A DNA stretch of 64,000 nucleotides, taken from Mycobacterium sp. KBS0706. Lineage in GTDB: Bacteria > Pseudomonadota > Alphaproteobacteria > DSM-16000 > Inquilinaceae. The stretch spans positions 1-64,000 of the forward strand of contig NZ_VCCH02000003.1 of the NCBI RefSeq assembly GCF_005938675.2, written 5' to 3'. Positions 9,220-18,191 of the stretch are shown here, piece after piece. Each line of letters opens with the position of its first letter. Position 1 is the stretch's first letter. Both the position numbers and the translations under genes were made by a program. The notes beneath the pieces are model-generated. The model was not told the origin of the DNA and searched no databases. It saw nothing but the letters and a program-made list of their open reading frames with translations.

Positions 9220-9933
9220 ATGATCGCCGCCCCGACCCCGGCCTTGACCGACGCCGAGATCCTGGCCCGCCTGCTTTATCGCGACGGGCTGATGCTGATC
9301 CTCGACAAGCCGGCCGGGCTGCCGGTGCATGCCGGGCCCAAGGGCGGGCCGGTGCTGGACCATCACCTCGACGCGTTGCGCTTCGGCCTGCCGCATGCGC
9401 CCGCCCTCGCCCATCGCCTCGACAAGGACACCAGCGGCTGCCTGGTGCTGGGCCGGCACCGCAAGGCGACGGCGATGCTGGGCGAGCTGTTCGCCTCCGG
9501 CCGGGTGGTGAAGACCTACTGGGCGGTGGTCGAAGGCGGCCCGGCCGAGGATGAGGGCCGCATCGACCTGCCGCTGGCCAAGCGATCGGCACAGCGCGGC
9601 TGGTGGATGAAGGTCGACCCTGCCGGCCAGCCGGCGCAGAGCGAGTTCCGCGTGCTGGGCCGCGCCGAAGGCCTGGCCTGGCTCGAGCTGCGGCCGCTGA
9701 CCGGGCGCACCCACCAGCTGCGGCTGCACTGCTCCGCCTCCGGCTTCCCGATCCTGGGCGACGCGATCTACGGCAGCGCCGGACGCGGCCCGGAGGCGCC
9801 GCCGCTGCATCTGCACGCCCGAGCCGTGTCGGTGCCGCTGTATCCGAAGAAGCCGCCGATCGCTGCCGAGGCGCCGCCGCCGCCCCATCTCGCCGAGACC
9901 CTGCGGCGCTTCGGCGCCGGCACGGCCGCCTGA
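9220..9933 (+). CDS. RluA-family RNA pseudouridine synthase
   Basis: A 237-aa protein isomerising uridine to pseudouridine in rRNA or tRNA. The catalytic signature HRLDKDTSGCLVLG is present (Asp at about residue 68), followed by KTYWAVVEG, LPLAKR and the C-terminal GRTHQLRLHCSASGFPILGDAIYG. There is no S4 domain and the length is short, as in RluA/TruC-like single-domain enzymes. Which RNA position is modified cannot be told. It is followed by about 290 nt before minC and is probably not in that operon. Confidence 0.92.
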   Translation: MIAAPTPALTDAEILARLLYRDGLMLILDKPAGLPVHAGPKGGPVLDHHLDALRFGLPHAPALAHRLDKDTSGCLVLGRHRKATAMLGELFASGRVVKTYWAVVEGGPAEDEGRIDLPLAKRSAQRGWWMKVDPAGQPAQSEFRVLGRAEGLAWLELRPLTGRTHQLRLHCSASGFPILGDAIYGSAGRGPEAPPLHLHARAVSVPLYPKKPPIAAEAPPPPHLAETLRRFGAGTAA

Positions 9934-10223
9934 CCACCGCGGTTGCGGCCGACACATCGCTCGCCGGCTCCGAGTCGCCCGGCTCTCCCGCTCGCTCGAC
10001 GCCTCGCGAGGATGCCCGCGCCGGGACTCGGCGGGACGCCCCCGCCACCGGCACCGGCGGCGGAAGCTTTGCAAACCGGCTGGGACAGGAGCAATCGGGA
10101 CACAACACATGGCGGCTCGCGCCTCTGGGAACCACAACCTGTTGCATATCCGGGTTGAACCGGGTTCAATGGTCGCGAACCCCCGTGTTGACGGCCGGAT
10201 CGCGCCCGGCTACGCCCCTGACC
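9934..10223 (+). other. Intergenic region ahead of minC
   Basis: No credible gene. It contains the 15-nt inverted repeat TTGAACCGGGTTCAA at 10155-10169 (7-bp arms around one G), a candidate protein-binding site ahead of the min operon. The plus-strand frame is open throughout, but its codons look like out-of-frame continuation of neighbouring GC-rich sequence. Confidence 0.4.
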
Positions 10224-10937
10224 GTGACAACAGCAGCCCGCACCCGCCCCGCCATCCGCTTCCGTGGTCGTTCCTTCATGGCGCTCGTCCTGGCGCCGGA
10301 ACCGCCGATCACGGACTGGCTCACCGAGCTCGACGCCCAGATCCAGCGTTCGCCTGCGTTCTTCCAGGGCCGCCCCGTCGTGGTCGACCTGTCGGCCCTG
10401 CCGATGCGCAAGCAGGATCTGGCGGCGTTGATCGAGGACCTGCAGCAGCGCGACATCCGCCTGATCGGGATCGAGGGCGCCGACCCGGCTTGGCTCGGCT
10501 CCGAGGCCTGGGGCCTGCCGCCGCTGATGACCGGCAGCCGCCCGGCCGGAATGATCGAGGTGCCGGACGGCGCCCAGGCCGCGGCGCCGGCCGCCGAGGC
10601 GCGTCCCGCCGCCTCGCTGCTGCTGGACCGGCCGGTGCGGTCCGGCCAGTCGGTGATCTTCCCCGAGGGCGACGTCACGGTCGTCGGGTCGGTCGCCTCG
10701 GGCGCCGAGATCATCGCCGGCGGGTCGATCCACGTCTACGGCACGCTGCGTGGCCGGGCGATCGCCGGGTCCACCGGCAATGGCGGCGCCCGGATCTTCT
10801 GCCGCAAGCTGGAGGCCGAACTGCTGGCCATCGACGGTCTCTACAAGACCGCGGACGACATGGAGCCGAAGCTGCGCGGCAGGGCGGTGCAGGCTTGGCT
10901 CGACGGCGACGCCATGGTTCTGGCAGCCCTGGACTGA
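10224..10937 (+). CDS. minC: Septum site-determining protein MinC
   Basis: About 237 aa. MinC blocks FtsZ polymerisation away from midcell as a MinD-bound inhibitor. The N-terminal domain begins PAIRFRGRSFMALVL and includes FFQGRPVVVDLSAL. A linker rich in Ala/Pro is followed by the beta-helical C-terminal domain with SGQSVIFPEGDVTVVGSVAS, GGSIHVYGTLRGRAIAG and ARIFCRKLEAELLAIDG. The start is uncertain: GTG at 10224 keeps the conserved IRFRGRSF strand, whereas the later ATG (MALVL) would remove it; no strong Shine-Dalgarno site is seen. It is first of the minCDE operon, 23 nt before minD. Confidence 0.92.
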   Translation: MTTAARTRPAIRFRGRSFMALVLAPEPPITDWLTELDAQIQRSPAFFQGRPVVVDLSALPMRKQDLAALIEDLQQRDIRLIGIEGADPAWLGSEAWGLPPLMTGSRPAGMIEVPDGAQAAAPAAEARPAASLLLDRPVRSGQSVIFPEGDVTVVGSVASGAEIIAGGSIHVYGTLRGRAIAGSTGNGGARIFCRKLEAELLAIDGLYKTADDMEPKLRGRAVQAWLDGDAMVLAALD

Positions 10938-10960
10938 GGCATTAGAGGAGAGCAGCGAAT

Positions 10961-11776
10961 ATGGCCAAGGTCTTGGTCGTGACATCCGGAAAAGGCGGGG
11001 TCGGCAAGACGACCTCCACCGCAGCGCTGGGCGCGGCCTTGGCCCAGAGCGGGCAGAACGTCGTCGTCGTCGACTTCGATGTCGGCCTGCGCAATCTCGA
11101 TCTGGTGATGGGGTCGGAACGCCGCGTGGTGTTCGACCTGATCAACGTGGTCCAGGGCGACGCCAAGCTGCCGCAGGCGCTGATCCGCGACAAGCGGGTC
11201 GACACGCTGTCGCTGCTGGCCGCGTCGCAGACCCGCGACAAGGACGCCCTGACCATGGAAGGCGTGTCGCGCGTCATCGGCGAGCTGAAGGAGAAGTTCG
11301 ACTGGGTGATCTGCGACAGCCCGGCCGGCATCGAGAAGGGCGCGGTCCTGGCCATGCGCCATGCCGACATGGCGGTGGTCGTGACCAACCCCGAGGTCTC
11401 CTCGGTCCGTGACTCCGACCGCATCATCGGCCTGCTCGATTCCAAGACCGAGCGCGCCGAGAAGGGCGAACGGGTCGAGAAGCACCTGCTGCTGACCCGC
11501 TACGACCCGGCGCGGGCCGAGCGCGGCGAGATGCTGAAGACCGAGGACGTTCTGGAGATCCTGTCGATCCCGCTGCTCGGCATCATCCCGGAGAGCGAGG
11601 AGGTGCTGAAGGCCTCGAACATGGGCGCGCCGGTCACTCTCAACGCCCCGTTGAGCGCCCCGGCCCGGGCCTATTCCGACGCGGCGAAGCGCCTGAGGGG
11701 CGAGACCCTGCAGATGACGGTGCCCAGCGACAAGAAGGGGATCTTCGCCAAGCTGTTCGGCCGGAGGGTCGCATGA
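10961..11776 (+). CDS. minD: Septum site-determining protein MinD (ParA-type ATPase)
   Basis: A 271-aa membrane-cycling ATPase that recruits MinC and is released by MinE. It has the deviant Walker [11 protein letters not shown] (residues 9-18), [17 protein letters not shown] and CDSPAGIE. The C-terminal membrane-targeting amphipathic helix is [12 protein letters not shown]. The start at 10961 is preceded by AGAGGAG. The stop codon overlaps the minE start by 4 nt (ATGA), indicating translational coupling. Confidence 0.97.
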   Translation: MAKVLVVTSGKGGVGKTTSTAALGAALAQSGQNVVVVDFDVGLRNLDLVMGSERRVVFDLINVVQGDAKLPQALIRDKRVDTLSLLAASQTRDKDALTMEGVSRVIGELKEKFDWVICDSPAGIEKGAVLAMRHADMAVVVTNPEVSSVRDSDRIIGLLDSKTERAEKGERVEKHLLLTRYDPARAERGEMLKTEDVLEILSIPLLGIIPESEEVLKASNMGAPVTLNAPLSAPARAYSDAAKRLRGETLQMTVPSDKKGIFAKLFGRRVA

Positions 11777-12051
11777 GCCTGTTCAGCTTCTTCACCAAGC
11801 GCAACTCCGCCCCCGTGGCGCGGGAGCGGCTGCAGATCCTGCTGGCGCATGAGCGGTCGGTAATCGGCGGACGCTCCGACCTGATCGCGACGCTGCAGGA
11901 GGAGATCCTGGCGGTGATCGCCAAGCACATCGCAGTCGACCGCGAGAAGGTACAAGTCAAGCTCGACCGCGGCGATGCCGTGTCGACGCTCGAGGTCGAC
12001 ATCGAGATCCCGACCCCGGCGGGCCCTGCCCGGATCGCCGCGCGGGGCTGA
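11773..12051 (+). CDS. minE: Cell division topological specificity factor MinE
   Basis: A 92-aa MinE with its membrane-binding N-terminus (SLFSFFTKR), the MinD-contact segment [14 protein letters not shown] and a C-terminal dimerisation strand region ([22 protein letters not shown]). The length is normal for the family. It is the last gene of the min operon; the next gene is convergent. Confidence 0.96.
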   Translation: MSLFSFFTKRNSAPVARERLQILLAHERSVIGGRSDLIATLQEEILAVIAKHIAVDREKVQVKLDRGDAVSTLEVDIEIPTPAGPARIAARG

Positions 12052-12152
12052 GCGAAGCCGGCCTCACCCATAAGGGGCGATGCGGAAGGCCCCGGTGAGA
12101 CGCCGTCCCGGCTCAGCCCGCCGGCCTCCTCCCTGAAGCGGCCTCGACGGCT

Positions 12153-12962
12153 TCAGCCCTTCACCGCCTCGATGGTGAGGCTGAGCGGCAGGTTCGGCCG
12201 GTCCGCCGGCATCCGCCACAGCCCGTCCGTCCCCGGCACCAGGCACGGCCACATCTGCCAGGCGGCGGCATCGTGCTCGCGCAGGGCCGTCAGCCGCATC
12301 CCGGTCGCCAGCAGCGCGCCGACGACGGCGCCGAGCGGATGGTCCCATTCGACCGAGCGGGTGTGGCTGAAGACGGCGTCGCGGTCGGCATAGCTGCCCT
12401 GGCCCTCGAACTCGATCGGCTTGTCGCGGAAATAGGCGTAGCTCGGCACGAGAGGCGCGTCCGCGCCGGCCTGGTCCAGCGCCCGCGCCGCCGGATGGCC
12501 GTCGAGGAAGTAGAGCCGACCGCCGGGCTTCAGCAGCGCCGCCACCACCTGTGCCCAACGGGCGATGTCGGGCAGCCAGATGATGGTGCCCCAGCTGGTG
12601 AAGACGAGGTCGTGCAGGCCCTCGCCGAGCAGCCGCGGCGCATCGTAGAGGTCGCCCTCGACGAACACGGCGCTGCTGTCGGTCTCGGCCGCCAAGGCCC
12701 GGGCGGCGGCGATCGCGTTGGCGGAGAAGTCGAGGCCGGTGACCTGCGCGCCACGTCGCGCCAGATACATCGTGTCCATGCCGAAATGGCACTGCAGATG
12801 GGCCACGCGCAGCTCGGCGACGTCGCCGATCTCCGCCGCCTCGATCGGCCCCAGATCGGTCTCGCCGCGCCGGAAGCCGTCGACATTGTAGAAGGCGGAG
12901 CGGAGATGCACCGGTACCCGCTCGTCCCAATGGGCCCGGTTGGCGGCAACACCCTCATGCAT
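12153..12962 (-). CDS. Class I SAM-dependent methyltransferase
   Basis: A 269-aa Rossmann-fold methyltransferase. It has AHLQCHFGMDTMYLARRGAQ (glycine-poor motif I variant), VTGLDFSANAI with the acidic ribose-binding residue, HDLVFTSWGTIIWLPD and LKPGGRLYFLDGHP. The start at 12962 (MHEGVAANRAHWDERV) is preceded by GGGGAGGA. The substrate is unknown; relatives methylate small molecules. It lies 77 nt downstream of the VOC gene on the same strand and may be co-transcribed with it. Confidence 0.85.
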   Translation of the reverse strand: MHEGVAANRAHWDERVPVHLRSAFYNVDGFRRGETDLGPIEAAEIGDVAELRVAHLQCHFGMDTMYLARRGAQVTGLDFSANAIAAARALAAETDSSAVFVEGDLYDAPRLLGEGLHDLVFTSWGTIIWLPDIARWAQVVAALLKPGGRLYFLDGHPAARALDQAGADAPLVPSYAYFRDKPIEFEGQGSYADRDAVFSHTRSVEWDHPLGAVVGALLATGMRLTALREHDAAAWQMWPCLVPGTDGLWRMPADRPNLPLSLTIEAVKG

Positions 12963-13039
12963 CGGATCCTCCCCTTCCCCATGCCCCTCTGCAGTGGAGT
13001 GGTTTCTACCAAAAGGTGCATCGGGCGGACAGGTCGAGA

Positions 13040-13477
13040 TCAAATCCTGGGACGGGCACGCTCCTGGATCGGCGCCTGGAAGCACAGTCTGTAGCCGTCC
13101 GGATCGCTGAGGGTGAGCTGCCGCATGCCGTATTGCGCATCGGCCGGCGGCTGCAGATCCGGCAGCCTGGACCGAAGCCCTTCATAGACGGCATCGACAT
13201 CGTCGGTGCTGAAATAGAGGCAGGTGTCGCCATGCCAGCACTGCCGGGCCTCGACCCGGGCAACAGGGCGCTGCCCTCCGTCATAGGCGGTGTTCAGCAT
13301 GAGCTGGGCCGGTCCGAGCGCCAGCCACACCCAGTGTGAAAAGCGCCCCTCCGGCGTCTCAACCACGGCGGAGGCGTCGACGATCGCAAATCCCAGCACC
13401 TCCCGGTAGAAGGCCAGCGACTGCGGCATGTCGTAGATATGCAGCAAGGGTGTCATGCCCCTTGCGGTGACAGCCAT
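13040..13477 (-). CDS. VOC-family (glyoxalase/dioxygenase fold) protein
   Basis: A 145-aa small protein with the paired beta-alpha-beta-beta-beta layout of the vicinal oxygen chelate fold. The N-terminal MTPLLHIYDMPQSLAFYREVLGF and C-terminal GMRQLTLSDPDGYRLCFQ are typical. Members include lyases, dioxygenases and resistance proteins, and the function here cannot be assigned. The start at 13477 has GGGAGGGGCAGGGG just upstream; a later Met (MTPLL) is possible. Confidence 0.85.
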   Translation of the reverse strand: MAVTARGMTPLLHIYDMPQSLAFYREVLGFAIVDASAVVETPEGRFSHWVWLALGPAQLMLNTAYDGGQRPVARVEARQCWHGDTCLYFSTDDVDAVYEGLRSRLPDLQPPADAQYGMRQLTLSDPDGYRLCFQAPIQERARPRI

Positions 13478-13583
13478 CCCCTGCCCCTCCCTCAGGATCG
13501 CTGCGACAATGTATTTTGCCGCAGCGGAGCCGATGCGGAAACGGGTTGCGTCCGATCGCCGGGGACCGTGGCCGATCACGGCG

Positions 13584-14282
13584 TCAACCCGACACGCGGC
13601 GCGCGGGCATCGCCGACATGCCGTCGACGGCGCGGAGCATGCCGGCATAGAGCATCCGGGTCACCCGGGCTGAGGTCAGGACCGCGTCGATCTCCGCCGG
13701 GTCGTCGAGCGCCGGCAGGGCCGCGGCCAGCGTCCGCACATGGCCCTCGCGCGCCTCGACGCGGTTGCGCAGGAAGCTGAGCGCCCGGCGGATGCCGGCG
13801 ATCCGCGCCGTCCGCAGCAGTCCGTCGACGGCCGTCCCGGCGCAGGTGGCGGCGAGGTATTCGAGCAGATAGGCGATGCCGAGGAAGCCGGCGGGATGGT
13901 CGCTTCGCCCGAGGAATCGCAGCCAGCAGATCCAGGCCTGGGTCGGCGGCGCCGGTATCGAGGTGACCACATCCGCCCGGCTGAAGCCAAGCGCCTCCAG
14001 ATCGTCCAGCACCCGGAGGTCCAGCCCCGCCACTTCCCTCGCTTTCTCCTGCAGCAACAGGGCCAGCGGCATGTGCCGGCCGTGATCCAGCATCCGCTCG
14101 GCCGCCAGCGCGAGGGTCGGCTGCATCGCATGCTGGCAGTGATAGGCCTCGCGCAGGGTGTTGGCGTAGGTCGCGATCCCTGCCGAGCCGTCGAGCAGGC
14201 TGCGGGCGCTGCGGGTCTGCCGCACCGCAACGACCATGGCCACAGCCTCGGCATGAAGCACATCGAAGAACGTCGCGCCCAT
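13584..14282 (-). CDS. All-helical protein, possibly heme-oxygenase/TenA-like
   Basis: A 232-aa protein that appears entirely alpha-helical, with an early acidic/His pattern (FDVLHAEAVAM, REAYHCQHAMQPTLALAAERMLDHGRHMPLALLLQEKAREVAG) and a helix AYLLEYLAATCAG later. The arrangement recalls the heme-oxygenase/TenA and iron-containing redox enzyme superfamily, but ligand residues cannot be confirmed by eye. It is divergent from the ALDH7-type gene across an AT-rich 188-nt region, so a shared promoter region and related metabolism are possible. Confidence 0.5.
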   Translation of the reverse strand: MGATFFDVLHAEAVAMVVAVRQTRSARSLLDGSAGIATYANTLREAYHCQHAMQPTLALAAERMLDHGRHMPLALLLQEKAREVAGLDLRVLDDLEALGFSRADVVTSIPAPPTQAWICWLRFLGRSDHPAGFLGIAYLLEYLAATCAGTAVDGLLRTARIAGIRRALSFLRNRVEAREGHVRTLAAALPALDDPAEIDAVLTSARVTRMLYAGMLRAVDGMSAMPARRVSG

Positions 14283-14470
14283 TCCGCACCACCATTTTCA
14301 GGATACGAACAAATCATAAACACTATTTTTAAAAGAAGGCAATACCATTTTGGGTGGTGCATCCCGCCGGCCCTGCCCGTCGCCACTGCGCTTGCCCCGC
14401 GGACCGCGCAACGATACGAATGCCGCCCATCAGCGCCTTCGGCGCTCAAAGTTCTCCGGAGTTGTGTTTC

Positions 14471-15967
14471 ATGGAGCTGCACGATCTGATCCGCAGCCTC
14501 GGGCTGGATCCCGACGCCCTGACCGGCGGCACGCTGGTCGTCCGGTCGCCGGTTGACGGCGCCGAGATCGCCCGCCTGCACGAGAATACCGATGCCGACG
14601 CCGCGATCGAGCGCGCGTCGAACGCCTTCCTGAACTGGCGCACCGTGCCGGGCCCGCGCCGCGGCGAGCTGGTGCGCCTGTTCGGCGAGGAGCTGCGCGC
14701 CCATAAGGCCGAGCTGGGCCGGCTGGTCTCGATCGAGGCCGGCAAGATCCTGCAGGAAGGCCTGGGCGAAGTGCAGGAGATGATCGACATCTGCGATTTC
14801 GCGGTCGGCCTCTCCCGCCAGCTCTATGGCCTGACCATCGCGTCGGAGCGGCCGGGCCACCGCATGGCCGAGACCTGGCATCCGCTGGGTCCGGTCGGCG
14901 TCATCTCGGCCTTCAACTTCCCGGTCGCGGTGTGGTCCTGGAACGCGGCGCTGGCCTTCGTCTGCGGCAATCCGGTGATCTGGAAGCCTTCGGAGAAGAC
15001 CCCGGTCACGGCGCTGGCCACCATGGCGATCTTCCGCAAGGCGGCGGAGCGCTTCGGCGGCGTGCCGGACGGCCTGGCCGAGATCCTGATCGGCGGCCGC
15101 GCCATCGGCGAGGCGCTGGTCGACAGCCCGAAGGTGCCGCTGATCTCGGCCACCGGGTCGACCCGCATGGGCCGCGAGGTCGGGCCGCGCGTCGCCCAGC
15201 GCCTGGGCCGGTCGCTGCTCGAGCTCGGCGGCAACAACGCCATGATCGTCTGCCCGTCGGCCGATCTGGACATGGCCGTGCGCGCCATCCTGTTCGGCGC
15301 CGTCGGCACCGCCGGCCAGCGCTGCACCTCGCTGCGCCGGCTGTTCGTGCATGACAGCGTCTACGACAAGCTGGTCCCGGCGCTGAAGCAGGCCTATGGC
15401 GCAGTGCGCATCGGCAGCCCGCTGGAGCAGGGCACGCTGGTTGGGCCGCTGATCGACCAGGCCGCCTTCGACGGCATGCAGAAGGCGCTCGCGGCAGCCC
15501 GCGACCAGGGCGGCACCGTCACCGGCGGCGAGCAGGTCACGGCGAGCGTGCCGCAGGGCGGCTTCTATGTCAGCCCGGCAATCGCCGAGATGCCGGCTCA
15601 GAGCGACATCGTCAAGCACGAGACCTTCGCGCCGATTCTCTACGTCATGAAGTACCGGGAGTTCGGCCAGGCGCTGATGCTGCACAACGACGTGCCGCAG
15701 GGCCTGTCCTCCTGCATCTTCACCACCGATATGCGCGAGGCCGAGACCTTCCTGTCGGCGGCGGGCAGCGACTGCGGCATCGCCAATGTCAATATCGGCA
15801 CCTCGGGCGCCGAGATCGGCGGCGCCTTCGGCGGCGAGAAGGAGACCGGCGGCGGGCGCGAGAGCGGCTCGGATTCCTGGAAGGCCTATATGCGCCGGCA
15901 GACCGCGACGGTGAACTACAGCCGCGAGCTGCCGCTGGCCCAGGGAATCGTCTTCGACCTGGGTTAA
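14471..15967 (+). CDS. ALDH7-type aldehyde dehydrogenase (aminoadipate semialdehyde / piperideine-6-carboxylate)
   Basis: A 498-aa NAD(P)-dependent aldehyde dehydrogenase. Cofactor contacts are WKPSEKTP and GSTRMGREV. The family-typical ELGGNNAMIV replaces the more common ELGGKNP. The catalytic Cys is residue 285 in GTAGQRCTS. The final IGGAFGGEKETGGGRESGSDSWKAYMRR is typical of antiquitin (ALDH7)/AmaB enzymes that oxidise 2-aminoadipate-6-semialdehyde in lysine degradation; that substrate is inferred from the signature. The start at 14471 (MELHDLIRSLG) has CGGAG upstream; the open frame extends back to 14354 without conserved sequence. Confidence 0.88.
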   Translation: MELHDLIRSLGLDPDALTGGTLVVRSPVDGAEIARLHENTDADAAIERASNAFLNWRTVPGPRRGELVRLFGEELRAHKAELGRLVSIEAGKILQEGLGEVQEMIDICDFAVGLSRQLYGLTIASERPGHRMAETWHPLGPVGVISAFNFPVAVWSWNAALAFVCGNPVIWKPSEKTPVTALATMAIFRKAAERFGGVPDGLAEILIGGRAIGEALVDSPKVPLISATGSTRMGREVGPRVAQRLGRSLLELGGNNAMIVCPSADLDMAVRAILFGAVGTAGQRCTSLRRLFVHDSVYDKLVPALKQAYGAVRIGSPLEQGTLVGPLIDQAAFDGMQKALAAARDQGGTVTGGEQVTASVPQGGFYVSPAIAEMPAQSDIVKHETFAPILYVMKYREFGQALMLHNDVPQGLSSCIFTTDMREAETFLSAAGSDCGIANVNIGTSGAEIGGAFGGEKETGGGRESGSDSWKAYMRRQTATVNYSRELPLAQGIVFDLG

Positions 15968-16020
15968 GCTCCGGCGTCGACGGTCAAAAATCCGACAAAA
16001 CGCAGGCGGGCGGCGGTTCC

Positions 16021-16049
16021 TTGACGGGTCCCCGGCCGCCTGCGCTAAT
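16021..16049 (+). promoter_or_regulatory. Candidate sigma70 promoter for the aromatic ABC operon
   Basis: TTGACG (16021-16026), a 17-nt spacer and GCTAAT (16044-16049) precede the binding-protein gene by about 55 nt. A 9-bp inverted repeat (CGCAGGCGG 16001-16009 with 16036-16044) overlaps it and could be an operator, or the terminator of the upstream dehydrogenase gene. Confidence 0.5.
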
Positions 16050-16104
16050 GCGCAACAGACGCCCGGCGGCTTCGAGCCGGGGACACAAACATGGGGGGAT
16101 GTTC

Positions 16105-17070
16105 ATGCATATCAGTCGTTTGGCACTGGCGGCGGGCACGGCGCTGGCGCTCTTGTCCTCGGTGGCTGTCGCCGCCGACAAAGTCACCGTGGCCGTCACC
16201 GCGATCGTCGAGCACCCGGCCCTCGACGCCGCCCGCGACGGCGTCAAGAAGGCGCTGGAGGAGGCCGGCTACAAGGACGGCGACAACCTCGTCTTCCAGT
16301 ATGAATCGGCCCAGGGCAACCCGGCCACCGCTGCCCAGATCGCACAGAAATTCGTCGGCGAGAACCCGAATGTAATCGTGCCGATCGCGACCCCCTCGGC
16401 CCAGGCCGTGGTCGCGGCGACCCAGGACATCCCGGTGGTGTTCACCGCGGTCACCGACCCGATGGGCGCCCAGCTGGTGAAGAACCTGGAGAAGCCGGGC
16501 GGCAACGTCACCGGCATCTCCGACCTGTCGCCGCTGGCCGACCACCTGAACCTGATCAAGGAGATCGTGCCGAAGGTGAAGACCATCGGCGTGCCCTACA
16601 ATCCGGGCGAGGCCAATGCGGCGGCGCTGATCGCGGCGCTGCAGGAGATGGCGCCGGAGTGGAAGGTCGAGATCGTCACCGCCGCGGCCTCCAAATCGGC
16701 CGATGTCCAGGGCGCGGCGCAGAGCCTGGTCGGCAAGGTCGACGTGATCTATGTCCCGACCGACAACACCATCGTCTCGGCGCTGGAGGCGGTGATCGCG
16801 GTCGGCACCGAGAACAAGATCCCGGTGTTCTCGGGCGACACCGACAGCGTTTCCCGCGGCGCCATCGCCTCGGTCGGCTTCGACTATTTCGAGGTCGGCC
16901 GCCAGACCGGCGCGGTCGTGGCCCGGGTGCTGAAGGGCGAGAAGCCCGGCGACATCGCGGTCAAGAACGCCAGCGGCACCGACCTGTTCGTGAACACCAA
17001 ATCGGCCGCGGCGATGGGCGTCACCGTCCCCGAGGCGGTGCTAAGCCGGGCCAAGAAGGTGATAAAGTAG
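16105..17070 (+). CDS. ABC transporter substrate-binding protein, TrpX-like
   Basis: A 321-aa periplasmic protein with a signal peptide ending SSVAVAA-DK. The mature protein follows the ABC_sub_bind (PF04392-type) pattern: VAVTAIVEHPALDAARDGVKKALEEAG, NPNVIVPIATPSAQAV, TDPMGAQLVKNLEKPGGNVTG and IYVPTDNTIVSALEAV. Relatives bind tryptophan, tyrosine or other aromatic amino acids; the ligand here is inferred only. The start at 16105 has GGGGGGA 7 nt upstream. It is followed by a 199-nt spacer carrying a repeat element and then the permease and ATPase genes of the same system. Confidence 0.88.
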   Translation: MHISRLALAAGTALALLSSVAVAADKVTVAVTAIVEHPALDAARDGVKKALEEAGYKDGDNLVFQYESAQGNPATAAQIAQKFVGENPNVIVPIATPSAQAVVAATQDIPVVFTAVTDPMGAQLVKNLEKPGGNVTGISDLSPLADHLNLIKEIVPKVKTIGVPYNPGEANAAALIAALQEMAPEWKVEIVTAAASKSADVQGAAQSLVGKVDVIYVPTDNTIVSALEAVIAVGTENKIPVFSGDTDSVSRGAIASVGFDYFEVGRQTGAVVARVLKGEKPGDIAVKNASGTDLFVNTKSAAAMGVTVPEAVLSRAKKVIK

Positions 17071-17080
17071 GCTCGAACGC

Positions 17081-17164
17081 GTAGGTTGGGTTCGCGGCCA
17101 CGAACCCGACATCGTCGTCGATGAATGGCGAGGTGTTGGGTTCGCCGCGGCGAACCTAACCTAC
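17081..17164. repeat. REP-like extragenic palindromic element, two units
   Basis: GTAGGTTGGGTTCG (17081-17094) matches, with one mismatch, the reverse complement of CGAACCTAACCTAC (17151-17164), so the whole 84 nt forms a large inverted repeat. Inside are smaller hairpins, GGGTTCG...CGAACCC and GGTTCGCCGCGGCGAACC. A related single unit occurs at 58780-58815. It lies between the binding-protein and permease genes and may affect mRNA levels. Confidence 0.65.
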
Positions 17165-17269
17165 ATGCACTGCCCCGACGCGGCCGGCCGGTCATGACAG
17201 ATCCGGCCGGAGCCCGTATATCGGGGCCTTCTGGTTTCCGCGGCCGCCGGCCGCCCGCAGGACGTGTTG

Positions 17270-18190
17270 ATGAGTCTGTTCGCCTTCCTCGGCGCGATCG
17301 AGATCGGATTGATCTACGCCCTGGTCGCCCTCGGTGTGTTCCTGTCCTTCCGGGTGCTGAACTTCCCCGACCTGACGGTCGACGGCAGCTTTCCGCTGGG
17401 CGCCGCCGTCACCGCCACGCTGATCGTCGCCGGCGTCGATCCGGTGCTGGCCACCCTGGTCGGGGCCACTGCCGGTGCGGTCGCCGGGCTGGTCACCGCC
17501 TGGCTCAATGTCCGCTTCGGCATCCTGCACCTGCTCGCCAGTATCCTGACCATGATCGCGCTGTGGTCGATCAATCTGCGGATCATGGGCAAGCCGAACG
17601 TGGCGCTGATCAACCAGGACACGGTGATCGGGCTGTTCGCCTGGCTGTCGCCGGTGATCGAAGCCGTCGGCCTGCCCGCCCGGGCGACGCTGAAGGTGGT
17701 GGTGCTGGCGATCATCGTCCTGATCGTCGGCCTGGCTCTGGGCCGGTTCCTGACCTCCGAATTCGGCCTGGCCATGCGCGCCACCGGCGCCAATTCCCGG
17801 ATGGCGCGGGCGCAGGGCATCTCGACCAAGCTGCACATCTATGTCGGCATGGCGCTGTCGAACGCGCTGGTGGCGCTGGCCGGCGCCCTGTTCGCCCAGA
17901 CCGCCGGCTTCGCCGACGTCACGGTTGGCACCGGCACCATCGTCAACGGCCTGGCCGCGGTGATCCTGGGCGAGACCATCTTCCGCACCCGCTCGATCGT
18001 GATGATGCTGCTGGCCTGCGTGGTCGGGGCCGTCCTGTACCGCATCGCCATCGCGCTGGCGCTGAACACCGGCTGGCTCGGGCTGCAATCCTCGGATCTC
18101 AATCTGGTGACCGCCGTCTTGGTCGGCATCGCGTTGATGCTGCCGGGCGTCCGCAATCCCCTGAAGACCCTGTTCCGGCGGAGCGCCTGA
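17270..18190 (+). CDS. ABC transporter permease (TrpX-associated)
   Basis: A 306-aa permease of the branched-chain/monosaccharide transporter superfamily with about eight to nine hydrophobic segments (from GLIYALVALGVFLSF to LVTAVLVGIALMLPGV). The family signature EFGLAMRATGANSRMARAQGIS before LHIYVGMALSNALVALAG is present. It forms the membrane channel with the adjacent ATPase. ATG at 17270 has AGGA upstream; GTG and TTG codons just before are less likely. The stop is 1 nt before the ATPase start. Confidence 0.9.
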   Translation: MSLFAFLGAIEIGLIYALVALGVFLSFRVLNFPDLTVDGSFPLGAAVTATLIVAGVDPVLATLVGATAGAVAGLVTAWLNVRFGILHLLASILTMIALWSINLRIMGKPNVALINQDTVIGLFAWLSPVIEAVGLPARATLKVVVLAIIVLIVGLALGRFLTSEFGLAMRATGANSRMARAQGISTKLHIYVGMALSNALVALAGALFAQTAGFADVTVGTGTIVNGLAAVILGETIFRTRSIVMMLLACVVGAVLYRIAIALALNTGWLGLQSSDLNLVTAVLVGIALMLPGVRNPLKTLFRRSA

Positions 18191-18191
18191 G

